Shown here: in pieces, positions 49,454 to 61,299 of the stretch
Layout of the letters: the number at the start of each line of letters is the position of its first letter
Position numbering within the stretch: the stretch's first letter is position 1
Assembly: GCA_965153355.1 (NCBI GenBank)
Contig: OZ231128.1
Coordinates: 1,550,001 to 1,614,000, forward strand
Source: Flaccisagitta enflata
Taxonomy: Eukaryota > Chaetognatha > Sagittoidea > Aphragmophora
Length of the DNA: 64,000 nt
Direction of reading: 5' to 3'
Program-made: the position numbers and the translations under genes
The notes under the pieces: generated by a model
The model's database searches: none
Told to the model about the DNA's origin: nothing
What the model saw: the letters and a program-made list of their open reading frames with translations, nothing else

Positions 49454-52271
49454 GTGTTCCACGATAACTTGATTGAGGATGAATAATAATACAATAATTC
49501 TAAGGAGTCATCCAATACTAATGTTAATAGAAATCTGTGTTATACATATTGGCCGCCTGTAGGCGGTCCAACTGCCTGTCTTCATAACTGCGGGGCGTAT
49601 AACTGTGAGGCTTATAACGCAGGGCTTGAAACCGAATGAGGCTTACAACCGCGGGCGTATAACCAAGGGTTTATGACCACAGGATTCCTAACCATGGGGC
49701 TTATAACTGCAGGGCTCATGACCGCAGGGCTTATAACCCCGGGGCTCATAAACTGGGGTGTGTGACACACATTTACAGAAAACTGGGCTTTGTGGCACAC
49801 ATTTGGAGAAAACTGGGCTTTGTGACACATATTTGGAGAAAAATAGGCGGTGACACACATTTAGAGAAACTGGGCTGTGTGACACACATTCAAGCAGCTT
49901 GTGTGACACACAATAGAAAACTAGGCTGTGTTTGCACACATTCCAGAGAAAACAAGGCTGTATGACACACATTTAGAGAAAACTAGGTTGTGAGACACAC
50001 ATTTGGAGAAAACTGGGTATGTGACACACATTTGCAAAAACTGGTTGTGTGACACACAATGGAGAAAACTGGGCTGTGTGACACACATTTGGAGAAAACT
50101 GGGCTGTGTGACACACATTTGTAAAAAACTGGGTTGCGTGACACACAATGGAGAAAACTAGGTTGCGTGACACACATTTGGAGAAATTTGGAGAAAACAA
50201 GGCTGTATGACACACATTCAGAGAAAACTAGGTTGTGTGACAAACAAAGGAGAAAACATGGCTGTGTGACACACATTTGAAGAAAACTGGACTGTGTGAC
50301 ACACATTTGGAGAAAACTGGGTTGTGTGACACACATTCAGATAAAATTGGGTTGTGTGACACACAATGGAAAAAACTGGGTTGTGTGACACACAATGGAA
50401 AACACTGGGCTGTATTTTGTTGAGAAAAACTGGACTGTGTGACACATTTGGAGAAAACTGGGTTGTGTGACACACAATGGAGAAAGCTAGGCTGTGACAC
50501 ACATTTGGAAAACTGGACTGTGTGACACACATTCCAGAAAACTGGGTTATGTGACACACAATGGAAAAACAGGCTGTGTGATACACATTTGGAGTAAACT
50601 GGACTGTGTGACCGCATTCGGAGAAAACTGGGTTGTGTGACACACATCGGGAGAAAACTGGGTTGTGTGACACACAATGGAGATAACTGGGCTGTGTGAC
50701 ACACATTTGGAGAAAACTAGACTGTGTGACACACATTTGGAGAAAACTGGACTGTGTGACATTCGAAAACTGGAGTTGTGACACAATGGAGAAAAGCAGG
50801 CTGTGTGACTACATTTGGATAAGCCTTGACTGTGACACACATTCGCGGGAAGCTTCGGTTGTGTGACACAATAAATAGGCTGTGTGACACAGATTTGGAG
50901 AAAACTGGACTATGTGTGACACATTTGGAGAAAACTGGATTAAATGACACACGTTCGGAGAAAACTGGGTTGTGTGACACACAATGGAAAACTGGACTGT
51001 GTATTTACACTTGGAAAACTGGGTTTAATATGACACACATTTAGAAAAAAACTGGGCTGTATGACACACAATGGAGTAACTGGGCTGTGTGACACAATTG
51101 GGAAAACTGGACTATGTGACACACATTCGGAATGACGAAAACGTATGACGCACAATGGAAAACTGAACAATGTGACACACATTTTGGAAAAACGAACTGT
51201 ATGACACGTTGGAGCAAGCTGGACTGTGTAACACACGTTCAGAAAACTGGGTTGTGTGACACACAATGGAAAACACTGGGCTGTATTATTTTTGTTTGGA
51301 GAAACCTTGAAAGTGTGACACACATTTGGAGAAAACTGGGTTTTGTGACACAATGAAGAAAACTAGGTTATTAGGCACACATTTGGAGAAAACTGGACTG
51401 TGTGACACATATTTGGAGAAAACTGGACTGTGTGACACACATTGGAAAGCTGGGTTGTGTCACACACAATGGAGAAAACTGGGCTGTGTGACAGACATTC
51501 GGAGAAAACTGGACTGTGTGACACACACTTGGAGAAAACTGGGTTGTGTGACACACATTTGGAAAAAACTGGGTTGTGTGACACACAATGGAGTGACTGG
51601 GCTGTGTGACACACATTCGGAGAAAACTGGACTATGTGACACACATTCGGAGCAAACTGGGTTGTGTGACACACAATGGAGAGAACTGGGCTGTGTGACA
51701 CACATTTGGAGAAAACTGGGCTGTGTGACACACATTCGGAGAAAACTAGACTGTGTGACACACATTTGGAGGAAACTGGGTTGTGTGACACACAATGGAG
51801 AAAACTGGGCTGTGTGACCCACATTTGGAAAAACTGGACTGTGTGACACACATTCGGAGAAAACTGGGTTGTGTGACACACAATGGAGAAAACTAGGCTG
51901 TGTGACACAAATTCGGAGAATACTGGGCTATGTGACACCCTATGGAGAAAACTGGGTTGTGTGACACACAATGGAGAAAACTGGGCTATGTGACACACAT
52001 TCGGAGAAAACTGGACTGTGTGACACACAACGGAGAAAACTGGGCTATGTGACACATATTTGGAGAAAACTGGGCGGTGTGACACACATTCGGAGAATAC
52101 TGGGTTGTGTGACACACTATGGAGAAAACTAGGCTGTTTGACACACATTTGGAGAATACTGGGCTATGTGACACCCTATGGAAAAAACTGGGTTATGTGA
52201 CACACGGACGGACGGATGAACGGACGAACGGAGAAACTCTGAATATATAGTGTTCCACTATCGTGGAACAC
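49454..52271. mobile_element. Insert with 13-bp inverted ends containing two minisatellites
   Basis: GTGTTCCACGATA at 49454-49466 is mirrored by TATCGTGGAACAC at 52259-52271, and minisatellite A lies on both sides. The inside holds a 17-18 bp array (49580-49756, GGGCTTATAACCGCAG-like) and a 29-30 bp array (49757-52200). No coding frame survives scrutiny. Confidence 0.65.
49757..52205. repeat. 29-30 bp minisatellite B
   Basis: About eighty units of GGAGAAAACTGGGCTGTGTG followed by ACACACATTT/ATTC or ACACACAAT. Two variants intermix. Cys/Val/His-rich frames on the - strand are repeat artefacts. Confidence 0.96.
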
Positions 52272-52865
52272 AACCAGGTGGTTGTGGTATGGCTGTAGTT
52301 TGTACAATGAGCATTTTTACACCGCACCGAGCGTGAACAAGGTGTTTGTGGTGTGGCTGTGGCGTGTGTAATGTGCTTTACTACACCGCGCTGAATGTGA
52401 ACAAGGTGCTTGTGGTGTGGCTGTGGCGTGTGTAATGTGTTTTACTACACCATACCGAGCTTGAACGAGATGGTTGATTGGTTGTGGACTTGTGGTGTGG
52501 CTGTACCGTGTGCATTGTGCAGTTTTACACCACACTGAGCGTGAATAAGGTGGTTGTGGTGTGGCTGCAGCATGTGCAATGAGCATGATCAAACCACACT
52601 GAGCTAGAACAAGATGGTTGTGGTATGGCTGTAGTTTGTGCAATGAGCATTTTTACACCACACTGAGAGTGAATAAGGTGTATGAGGTGTGGCTTTAGCA
52701 TGTGCAATGAATATCTTTACACCACACCGAGCGTGAACGAGACGGTTGCGGTGTGGCTGAAGTGTGTGCAATGAGCATTTTTACACCACACTTTGGGTGA
52801 ACGAGGTGTTAGTAATGTGGTTGTAGCATTTTAACACCCACTGAGTGTGAACGAGACGGTTGCGG
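52272..52865. repeat. 64-bp minisatellite A, right part
   Basis: Same unit as 48815-49440, more diverged towards the right end. Confidence 0.93.
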
Positions 52866-52879
52866 TCACCATTACAAAG

Positions 52880-53752
52880 GGGGCGTTTCTAGTCAAGGAC
52901 GATCGCGTTTTGAAAGGGCCACTCGGTCGCTCGCACTGTGCTTTTAAAAAAATTCTCAGTGGAAAGTCATATAACTGTGGGTTTTTCTGCATTTTTTAGC
53001 AGTATTGGGATGTAAGAGCATGTAACTAACAAAAACAAAATCATTCCCCGAGCGCTTTTTGAGTAATCTTTAAAATAGACAAAAATTTAACGTATCTTTA
53101 AGGCAGATTCTAATGAGTTGTATTGACTCATTTTTCAATTCCGTATTGTTATTCTATACAAAATTTCCTTTCATCTGATAGGTCACACTAAATGGTTTTA
53201 TATAGAAATTAGGTTTTTATATTTTGAGCCACCGTTACTTTTTTGTAACGGTGACTCAAAAAATAAAAATTTCAATTCTTTTAATTCTTTGTATAGAGTG
53301 CGACCTATCAAATGAAAGGGAATTTTGCATAGATTAACAATATGGAATGAGAAATTTAGTCAACAGATCCCAGAAGAATCTGCATTAAAATGAGTCTGTT
53401 TTTTTTCCTGATTTTGAATTACTCAAAAACATCAGAAGCTGTTTTGTAGTACATGCTCTTACACTGTACTGCTCACATACAAAAACTACAGTTCTGACTT
53501 TTCACTCAGAATTGTTTAAAAGCACAGTGCCTCCTAAAAATTTGTTCGCTCGCTTTCCCCATCCACTCCGCTCTTGCTCCGCAGCGCTAAACTAGCTCTG
53601 CTCGCTTCCTTGCTTAGCTCCGTTCATGGGCTTTCGCTCACTCACTTCGCTCACTCCCTCGTGGGACAGTTGAAAATCTTGAATATGTGTTCACGCTGTT
53701 ATCGCGTTTCACGGGAACAAACGCGTTTTTGGCGCTCACTAGAAACACGCCC
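52880..53752. mobile_element. MITE family M1, copy 1 (with nested insertion)
   Basis: Termini GGGCGTTTCTAGT and inverse ACTAGAAACACGCCC; inside are CGATCGCGTTTTGAAAGGGC and, near the right end, GTGGGACAGTTGAAAATCTT and TTATCGCGTTTCACGGGAAC. It is interrupted by a 596-bp palindromic element at 52934-53529. Confidence 0.88.
52934..53529. mobile_element. Foldback element nested in M1 copy 1
   Basis: Begins CACTGTGCTTTTAAA and ends TTTAAAAGCACAGTG. The inverted similarity continues inwards to a centre near 53240 (ACCGTTACTTTTTTGTAACGGT), so almost the whole element is one imperfect hairpin of about 290-bp arms. Confidence 0.88.
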
Positions 53753-54177
53753 AAAGTGATATAGTGCTTATGGCGGATGTAAAGTTGTCTCTCCTCTGCG
53801 TATTACGGCCAATTCCGACATCTTTCTTCATTCTTTATTCTTTTACGTGTCTGTGTTTATGTCTCGTTGTCTGTCTTATTGTACGTCTCTCTCTAACTCC
53901 CTTTCTGTCGGTCTCTCTCTCTTTCTCCCTTACTGTCTGTCTCTCTCTTTCTCCCTTACTGTCTGTCTCTCTCTAACTCCCTCGTTGTCGACCGACTGTC
54001 TCTTTCCCTGTTTGCCACAGACTTCTGGCATGTGAACTGGGAAGGCAAACATATAGGAAGGCAAACGTATAGCTTCTGCTTCGGTCTGTAGTGAGAAATT
54101 GCGAAAGATATTTTTCAATTATGAGGAGACACGGAAAAAATGGAAGCCTTGCAAGGACACGAAGATACATGGCAATA

Positions 54178-54179
<2 letters not shown>
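53753..54179. other. Spacer with a CT-rich tandem repeat
   Basis: 53880-53995 holds TCTCCCTTACTGTCTGTCTC-type units. No gene. Confidence 0.6.
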
Positions 54180-54238
<59 letters not shown>

Positions 54239-54352
54239 CAAACACACAAACAAACAATTAAAAAACAATTGAAACAAACAAACAAACAAACAAACAAACA
54301 AAAACAAACAAACAAACAAACAAACAAACAAACAAACAAACAAACAAAAAAC
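54180..54352. repeat. (GA)n then (CAAA)n tracts
   Basis: GA 54181-54236, CAAA/AAAC 54270-54350. Confidence 0.96.
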
Positions 54353-54553
54353 ACAACAAATGCGGGACCAATAGCTAGTCCATCAAAAATCACCAATGTC
54401 TGATATCACGTCATCCAAGAAGTTGATAGCAAAAGTTGATAGTTGACAGAATGAGACAGAAAAAAAACCGATGGACAAACTGGGAAAATGCCAGAAATGA
54501 AGAGTACTAAGCCCCAAAGACAGCCGCCAGGAGAGTGTCATTGCAAAACAAAG

Positions 54554-54818
54554 GGGGCGTTTCTAGTCAAAGACGATCGCGTTTTGAAAGGGCCACTCGC
54601 TCGCTCGCTACGTTCGTTCGCTCGCACCGCTCACTCTTCTTTCTCGCTACGCAGCGCTCTGCTTCGCTACGCTCGCTTCGCTCGCTCCCTCCGTTCACGG
54701 GCTCGCTCACTCACTTCGCTCACTCCCTCGTGGGACAGTTGAAAATCTTGAATATGTGTTCATACTGTTATCGCGTTTCACGGGAACACGCGTTTTTGGC
54801 TATCACTAGAAACACGCC
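54554..54818. mobile_element. MITE family M1, copy 2
   Basis: Uninterrupted 265-bp copy with the same termini as 52880-53752. The interior contains a CGCTCGCTNCGTTCGCTCGC-type short repeat. Confidence 0.9.
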
Positions 54819-54834
54819 AAAAGAAATTTAAAAA

Positions 54835-55072
54835 AAAAAGAATTGGATTGTGAAAGAAGAGAAAAAAAAAAAGAAGGGGGAAAAAAACAAAGAGAAGGAA
54901 AAGTGAAACGAAACAGATGGAGAATGAAATAGAATTCCTGGATTTACCGTCGCGTAGATGTCGTGATTGAGAACTATTTTACTACCCCCGCCGTCACGGT
55001 TGTCTGCTTTTCTTCCAGTTTTAAACGCTCCGCTGATTGCTTAGTTAATAGAATCTCCGCTAGATGGCCTTC
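54835..55072. other. Purine-rich spacer
   Basis: AAAAGAAGGGGGAAAAAAAC-type sequence, no gene seen. Confidence 0.4.
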
Positions 55073-55150
55073 CTTTATAGTCGCGTGCACGCGACTCTGC
55101 ACCTTGCCTTGTCGGTCGGTCCGTCCATTCATCCGTCGGTCACATTTTTA
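55073..55150 (+). repeat. R1 5' part
   Basis: TAGTCGCGTGCACGCGACTC hairpin then CTTGTCGGTCGGTCCGTCC. It runs directly into an AACATTTTT repeat. Confidence 0.75.
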
Positions 55151-55395
55151 AATTTTGAACGTTTTTAACATTTTTCAACATTTTTTAACATTTTTTAACA
55201 TTTTTTAACATTTTTAACATTTTTTGACATATTCAACATTTTACAACATTTTTTAACATTTTCCTTTTTTTACATTTTTAAGTTTTTTCTTACATTTTTT
55301 AAACATTTTATAACATTTTGCAACATTTTTCAACAGTTTTTAACAGTTTTTAACATTTTTTAATATTTTTCAACATTTTTTAACATATAAACATG
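55150..55395. repeat. AACATTTTT(T) minisatellite
   Basis: About twenty imperfect units of 10-12 bp. Confidence 0.93.
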
Positions 55396-55576
55396 TTTTT
55401 ACTCTTTTGTTTGTCATTTCCAGACGCACGCGACCGTTGCCCTCTTGGGCTTGTTTCTTCCCTCCTCCTGTTTGTCTTGTCAGAGACGATATAACTGCCT
55501 GGGATTTTCTTTTCTTTTTTCCGTCCAAAACCTGTCAGTTTTTCGCGTTTCTTGAAAGAGAGAGGCGCCGCCTTTT

Positions 55577-56282
55577 TGGGCAGCGGCCCCGAAGGGGACG
55601 AAGTCCTGTAGAACGCAGGGAATCTGTCCGTCCGTCCCGTCCGTGCGTCTGTCCGTCCGTCGCCACCCTCGGCGTCTCTTTGGGGCTAAATCCAAACTGG
55701 CCCAAATCCAATAAAATGGTCCAAATCCGCCCAAAATTGGCCAAATCCAGGCAAAATGGCCTAAGACCAGGTAAAATGGGCCTTATCTGGCTAGAAAACC
55801 TGAATTCTGGCCTGAGTTCTATCATCTTAGCCCCTTAAACTTAGATTCTGGCTCCAAAAACCCACATCCAGAGACCCAGATCCTGACCTTTGGGACCCAG
55901 ATTCTGACCTCCAAGACCTAGGTGTTGGCCTAAAAGACCTAAATCCTATCCTCAGAGGACCAAATCCTGACCTCAGAAACTGAAATCCTTGCCTCTGAGA
56001 CCAAGAAATTGGTCTCTGAGACCCAGATTCTGGCCTCAGAGACCCAGATCCTGGCCTGCTCCTGCCTCAACTTAACCTACAAACTATACAAAAATGGCAA
56101 GGGTACCATTGTCCATATTCTACCTTTTGTCAGTTCTCCTTGATATTCAATGAAAATTTGAATAACAGGGCATCCTGGACAGAAGGAAGGCAAACAGGAT
56201 GGACGGAAGAAAGGATGGACGGACAGACAGATTCCCCCTGTGTTCTACAGGACTTCGTCCCCTTCGGGGCCGCTGCCCTGCT
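55577..56282. mobile_element. R2 element with a fourth core (d)
   Basis: Best-preserved termini: GGGCAGCGGCCCCGAAGGGG then GAAGTCCTGTAGAACGCA on the left, the exact inverse around 56231-56282 on the right. The core (55690-56060) starts with CCAAATCC-N-AAAATGG units and shifts to CCAGATCCTGGCCTCAGAGA units. CCGTCCGTC and GGACGGAC blocks just inside the termini are also inverted. Confidence 0.88.
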
Positions 56283-56419
56283 CCCTCTCAACCTTCATCA
56301 CTTCCTACTCAAGCAGGGCACGGGTACCGCTGACCACTTACTGCCTTTGGGCTGCTATTTGTTTTGCACACATAACACTTTTTTTTCTTTGCTTAAAAAC
56401 GATGAGTTTGTCCGTCTTT

Positions 56420-56490
56420 TTAGATGCTTCCACGCATCTCTATATGAGGCTTTGTCCCTCCATCCGTCAGTCGGTCGGTCGGTCCGTGGT
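56420..56490 (+). repeat. R1 5' part, divergent stem
   Basis: AGATGCTTCCACGCATCT hairpin, then CTATATGAGGCTTTGTCC and CGGTCGGTCGG. The stem differs from other copies on both arms. Confidence 0.75.
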
Positions 56491-56664
56491 GATAGAGTTG
56501 AGAATGATGAAAATGCATAGAATCTTGGAAATATCTCAGATTATTGCATCATTCCACAAGGTTGATGCAATATTGCATCATTCTTAACAAGCTAAGCCGC
56601 ATGTGGATGCATTGTTGTACCCCCGGGGTAGTTGTTGTCTAATATTTTGATGTTTACACATTTT

Positions 56665-56850
56665 AGTTGCGGACACCCAACTCTGTACAAGATGCTTTGT
56701 CCGCCCGTTGGTACGCAACGCACAAGTCGGAAAGTGGGAAAACAAGCGTTTTAGATGCTTTTTGGGTTTGTGTGTTGGACTGTTGGTAAGGAGGGTGGGG
56801 ACCATGGATAGGAGTTTGATGCCCCTGCCCACCCATCGGCAACAATATTG
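56665..56850 (+). repeat. R1 copy
   Basis: AGTTGCGGACACCCAACTCT, TACAAGATGCTTTGTCCG, and at the end CCCCTGCCCACCCATCGGCA. Confidence 0.75.
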
Positions 56851-56924
56851 TGACCAGCATCGTTTTTTCTATGTGTCGACTTTGTTCCTTTGGCTTGACA
56901 ACTTTGCGCCACAAATTCAGTTCC

Positions 56925-57240
56925 TTGAGAGGACTGCAAAGGCTCAGTTGAGGCCTAAAATGCTAATTTGAGGCCTTAAAAGCCTTCTTTAAAGTCTTAA
57001 AGATCTGATTTGAAGCCTGGGAAGGCTAATTTGAGGTCTAGGATAGGCTTGATAGCTGATTTGAATACTGAGAGAGTTGATTAAAGCCCTTTCAGGCCCA
57101 ACAGGACTGATGAAAAGCCAGATAGCTAATCTTGGCTTCAGAGGCTGAAGGGGAATCTACAGCCAGAATTATCCCCCATGTCCAACAGGACATTGCCCCC
57201 TGGAGAGCCATCAGGCCGCTGTCCAAAAACAACGAACTCT
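56925..57240. repeat. R2-like core and terminus
   Basis: Units of TTGAGGCCT-AAAA-GCTAAT (56945-57130), then an R2 right terminus at about 57163-57225 (TCCAACAGGACATTGCCCCC, GGCCGCTGTCCAAAA). The left terminus is not visible. Confidence 0.65.
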
Positions 57241-57824
57241 GCTACAATCTCCAAGAAACGCTGACGAACCATTGTCCTGTCATTCTCAAAAGATAGCTCT
57301 TTGTGTCTGTCAGGAGGTTAAGAGCAATTCTAATCTGAACCCTCGAACATATTTAGCGCTGAATCGGCAAAACTCGCGGTAAATGCAGAATTTACCTTGG
57401 AAAACGGCGCTCTTTTGAGATCAAGGTGAAGTGGTACACTGGAAGAGTAATGTTCATGTGTCAGTGTTAGATAGAGGGAGCGAACCTCGACGTGAGTTCG
57501 AATTTCGCCTAGAAAACCGACTTAAATTTAGATCTGCTTAGATCTGCTACATTTAGATTTGAAACTTCGCTTTGGCTGTGTTGAGCAGCCCAATAGCTAT
57601 GTCATAAAAAAGAACTAAGGCAAAACCAGCACCAGATCTGACCCACGGACAAATATACTGGCCCCCGTCATATACTGGCCCCACTCTGAAAAACAGGCAA
57701 AAAAGCTTCACTCCCCGTGGCTATCATTGTCTGTGATGACGTTTGCAGAACACAAACAAAAACTCCAAAGAAATAACCCAAGTTGTTGACGAAATGACGT
57801 CGTTTTCAAGTTTTGCAGTGTTGG
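57241..57824. other. Spacer, no gene recognised
   Basis: No repeat structure or coding frame of note. Confidence 0.4.
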
Positions 57825-58092
57825 GGGGCGTTTCTAGTCAAAGACGATCGCGTTTTGAAAGGGCCACTCGGTCGCTCGCTACGTTCGTTCGCTCGCACCG
57901 CTCACTCCGCTCACTTGCTCCGCAGCGCTCCGCTTCGCTACACTCGCTTCGCTCGCTCGCTCCGTTCGCGGGCTCGCTCACTCACTTCGCTCACTCCCTC
58001 GTGGGACGGTTGAAATTCTTGAATATGTGCTCACGCTGTTATCGCGTTTCACAGGAACAAATGCGTTTTTGGCGCTCACTAGAAACACGCCC
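57825..58092. mobile_element. MITE family M1, copy 3
   Basis: 268 bp, same termini and interior as copies 1 and 2, uninterrupted. Confidence 0.9.
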
Positions 58093-58111
58093 AGAGTTGA
58101 TTCACCATCGC

Positions 58112-58225
58112 CATTAAACGCATTCTTTGTTCGCTCGTTCATTGTTCTTTGTTCTTTGTTCGCTCGTTCATTGTTCTTTGTTCAACATCGCCATTAAACG
58201 CATTCTTTGTTCGCTTGTTGATTGT
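58112..58225. repeat. Short direct duplication
   Basis: CATCGCCATTAAACGCATTC followed by TTTGTTCGCTCGTTCATTG occurs at about 58107 and again at 58187, with internal TTCTTTGTTCG repeats. Confidence 0.85.
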
Positions 58226-58332
58226 TTTTTGGTTCGCGCCTCTCCGTTTTACGCCAAAGAAGAAGTGATAAAACCAATTTACCAATTTAATAATTGACCA
58301 ATGACCATAGGCGTAAGACAGAGGACAGGTCT

Positions 58333-58850
58333 TTAGTCGCGTGCACATGACTCTACAATAGGGTGGTCCGGAATTGGGTCAAATTTCATATATTGATATA
58401 CTTGAGCCCTTTGCAAATATGTCTAATAAAAGAAGGATTTCTCTCAAGCTGGGTTGTGAAATCAAACAAGAAACCTTGTCGGCAAAACTATAGGGTTGCT
58501 ATGGGGATTTTTTTAATGCCATAGGAAGCCTATAGTTTTGCCGCCATGGTTTAATCTTCAAATTCAGACCTCTACTTGTGGGAAAACCTTCTTTTTTAGT
58601 ACATTTATGCAAAAAACTAGAGTATATCATTTTTTGAAATTTGACCCTATTTCGTGACCACCCCACTCTACAACCCGATTTGTCCGTCCGTCGATCGGTC
58701 GGTTGGTCGGTCGGTGACACTTTACTTTTTTATGATTTCGTTTCTTTGACCTCACTGCCCCTGCCCAAATGGTCTGCTGTTCTCAAATATGGCCCCTGCC
58801 CACCCGCACGCGACTTCGGTAGCCGTGTTTCCGGCCTTGTTTTTACCTAA
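58333..58850 (+). repeat. R1 copy split by a MITE
   Basis: TTAGTCGCGTGCACATGACT at the left, resuming after the insertion with CAACCCGATTTGTCCGTCC and ending CGTGTTTCCGGCCTTGTTT at about 58842. Confidence 0.88.
58358..58664. mobile_element. hAT-like MITE with 8-bp target duplication
   Basis: ACTCTACA at 58350-58357 is repeated at 58665-58672. Inverted ends AGGGTGGTCC/GGGTGGTCACG, then GGGTCAAATTT on both sides (with offset). 307 bp, no frame. Confidence 0.88.
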
Positions 58851-60099
58851 TTCTAAGTCTTCACTGACCTCTAGCTGGAAAGCGATATTGAAGAGATTCT
58901 CTCTGATGAATCACGATCCGATTTTTCAACACTTAACAGAATGAACATCATTTTGTTGTACAGGTAACACCATTTCATTCCTTTGTGGCATCTGGTCTTA
59001 GATTACGAACGGATGTTTGATAAATCAGTTTTGCCTATCGAAAATTAGGAGTGATGCGCCATTATGCACTCAGTAACTATTTGAAGAGGGGTTCACAGGG
59101 CTCTTTTCCATGTAGTTTTCCACTCTAGGCGTGCACCTCTATAAGCGGCTCTGTCCCTCCGTCACGCTCAAATGAAAAATCGCAGAAAATACCTGAAATC
59201 ATGTACTAGAAAACTGATTCATGTTCTGCAATCTGCATGATTATATTCATCATCATAATTAGCTTCGGTTAGATATGAAAGAGCTTGGGATAGGTCAGAT
59301 AAAGCTCCGGAAAAGTCTGATAGAGCTCGGGAGAGGGCTAGAAGCATATAGCTAGGGATATGAGAATAAATAACGCTACGCGCACCGTCTTGCCCTGTGT
59401 ATCCGATCTTGTTTGTTACCATCTTGCTCAAAAATAATGTCTCACCTTTATAGCTAATTTGTGACCAAACAACTGTAAAAAACACATTGAAATCAGTGAC
59501 CATTAGAAAGAGCAAGAAAAAATCTTCAAAATGCCATCAAGCAGAGCTCAGTAGCTCGATTCGTTTAGATTTTAGAGCTAAAAGAGTAAAAACGTTCATG
59601 TCCATAAAGAGCAGAAAATATGCAAAAAATGAGGAGAAGAATATTGACCTGTTCATTTTCAATTTTTCTAGGCTTATCATTATAAAATCATATGAAAATC
59701 GGTGACCATTGGAAAGAGCTTTGAAAGATCTGTCAAATGCCGCCAAGCAGATTTTTCTAGTACAAACTATTTGAATTTTATTTCAAAATGAATATACATA
59801 GGTAAAAAAGTGATCAAAGAAAAAACTGCTGGAAAGTTTGAAGAACTGGTTCTACAAAATTGTATATGAATCCTTTATCTATGTCTTCCAAAGTGAATAC
59901 AAAGGGTATATGGTACCATAAGAGCGTGAACTGAATAGTTGTGCAGAAATATATAACTTTTTATGAGAAATAACAACAATAAACAATAATTTTGTTTTAC
60001 TGGGACGATATTTTTGAGCAAGATGGTAGAATTTTAGACCGCTGCCAATTCAAGACGGATAATTTGGGGTGTCAATTACATTCATGGTCATCAGATAGC
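58851..60099. other. Spacer, no gene recognised
   Basis: A partial R1 start (GGCGTGCACCTCTATAAGCG) is at about 59128. Segments near 59500 and 59690 repeat GGTGACCATTNGAAAGAGC. Otherwise nothing definable. Confidence 0.4.
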
Positions 60100-60107
60100 T
60101 GATGGCA

Positions 60108-60330
60108 GGTGTTCATAGCGTAAACCATGGCCTCTCTTTCTCGTCCACAGAATTTTGTCATTTGCGTGTTCACAGTATGAACCAGGGCCTCTTTCTCGTC
60201 CACAGAATTGTGTCATTTGCGTGTTCACAGTGTGAACCATGGCCTCTCTTTCTCGACCACAGAATTTTGTCATTTGCGTGTTCACAGTGTGAACCAGAGC
60301 CTCTCTCTCGTCTACAGAATTGTGTCATTG
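60108..60330. repeat. 57-bp tandem repeat, four units
   Basis: GTGTTCACAGTGTGAACCAT, GGCCTCTCTTTCTCG, CCACAGAATT and TGTCATTTGC recur four times. Each contains a small palindrome (GTTCACAGTGTGAAC). Confidence 0.93.
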
Positions 60331-60568
60331 GTGTTGTTGGCTTGAAACAAATGTGAATTGCCTTGCCAAGTTTGCCAAGTCATGCTTGAGATTGAGACGT
60401 GTGTGCCTCAGCCTAGAAAGAACTTTTCCCACGTTTTCTTTATCCTCTTTTTATGTCTCTGTCTCTCTTTGTCTCACTCTGTTTCTGTCTCTGACCCTCT
60501 TTGTCTTTAACTGTTTCTGTCCCATACTCTCATCGTTTCTCTCTATTTCTTTCTCTGTCTATCTATCC

Positions 60569-60670
<102 letters not shown>

Positions 60671-61299
60671 CTATTCGTCTCATTCCGTCTCTCTGCAAAA
60701 AGTATATTATATCCCCATGCTTGAGTAAACAACTTCGTCTTATGGCTGGTATGAGAAATATCGTTGCAGTTGATGCGGCAGTCGTAGGTTACAAATCACG
60801 AGGTTTCGCGGTGCCTTGAATATTGCCTTGTATTAGGAAACCACTTAAGAGTTTAGGTTTCTGGCGTTTGCACCCGGGGATTTCATCCGGGGACTTCATC
60901 CGGACTTGGGGAGCAAATAAGAAACGATGGTTTACTTTTCTTGACAAAACGAAATATAATATATTCATAAATCGTCCAAAGAAGAAACAAACTATAAGAG
61001 TTATAACTCTAGTTAGAGACACTCTAGAGTTATGACTCTAGTTAGATAGAGTCTAGATAACAAAAGGATAATTTAGGTCTTTCTTCTCGCGAGAAAAAAT
61101 AGGTAGTTGGGTCGAAGTGCCGCGGTTGCAATATTGATGGCGATTCTGTCTTATCATGAATGATAATCAGATTTTTTTATTGGCTGAAGGAAAGCGGAAA
61201 GTCTACTAGAATGCCTCTTCAAGATGGGAAAAGCAATTGATCCCCTCACATGTGCTTTCCAGTTATTCCGTTGGCGTTATTATGGCATTATCGTCCCAA

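Noticed and set aside
49612-52174. Cys-Val-Thr-Gln-rich frames up to 261 residues on the - strand
   Set aside because: They are the 29-30 bp minisatellite read in phase; unit length near a multiple of three keeps frames open by chance.
55407-55838. 143-residue + strand frame
   Set aside because: It crosses an R2 terminus and its tandem core; no protein-like conservation with other R2 copies.
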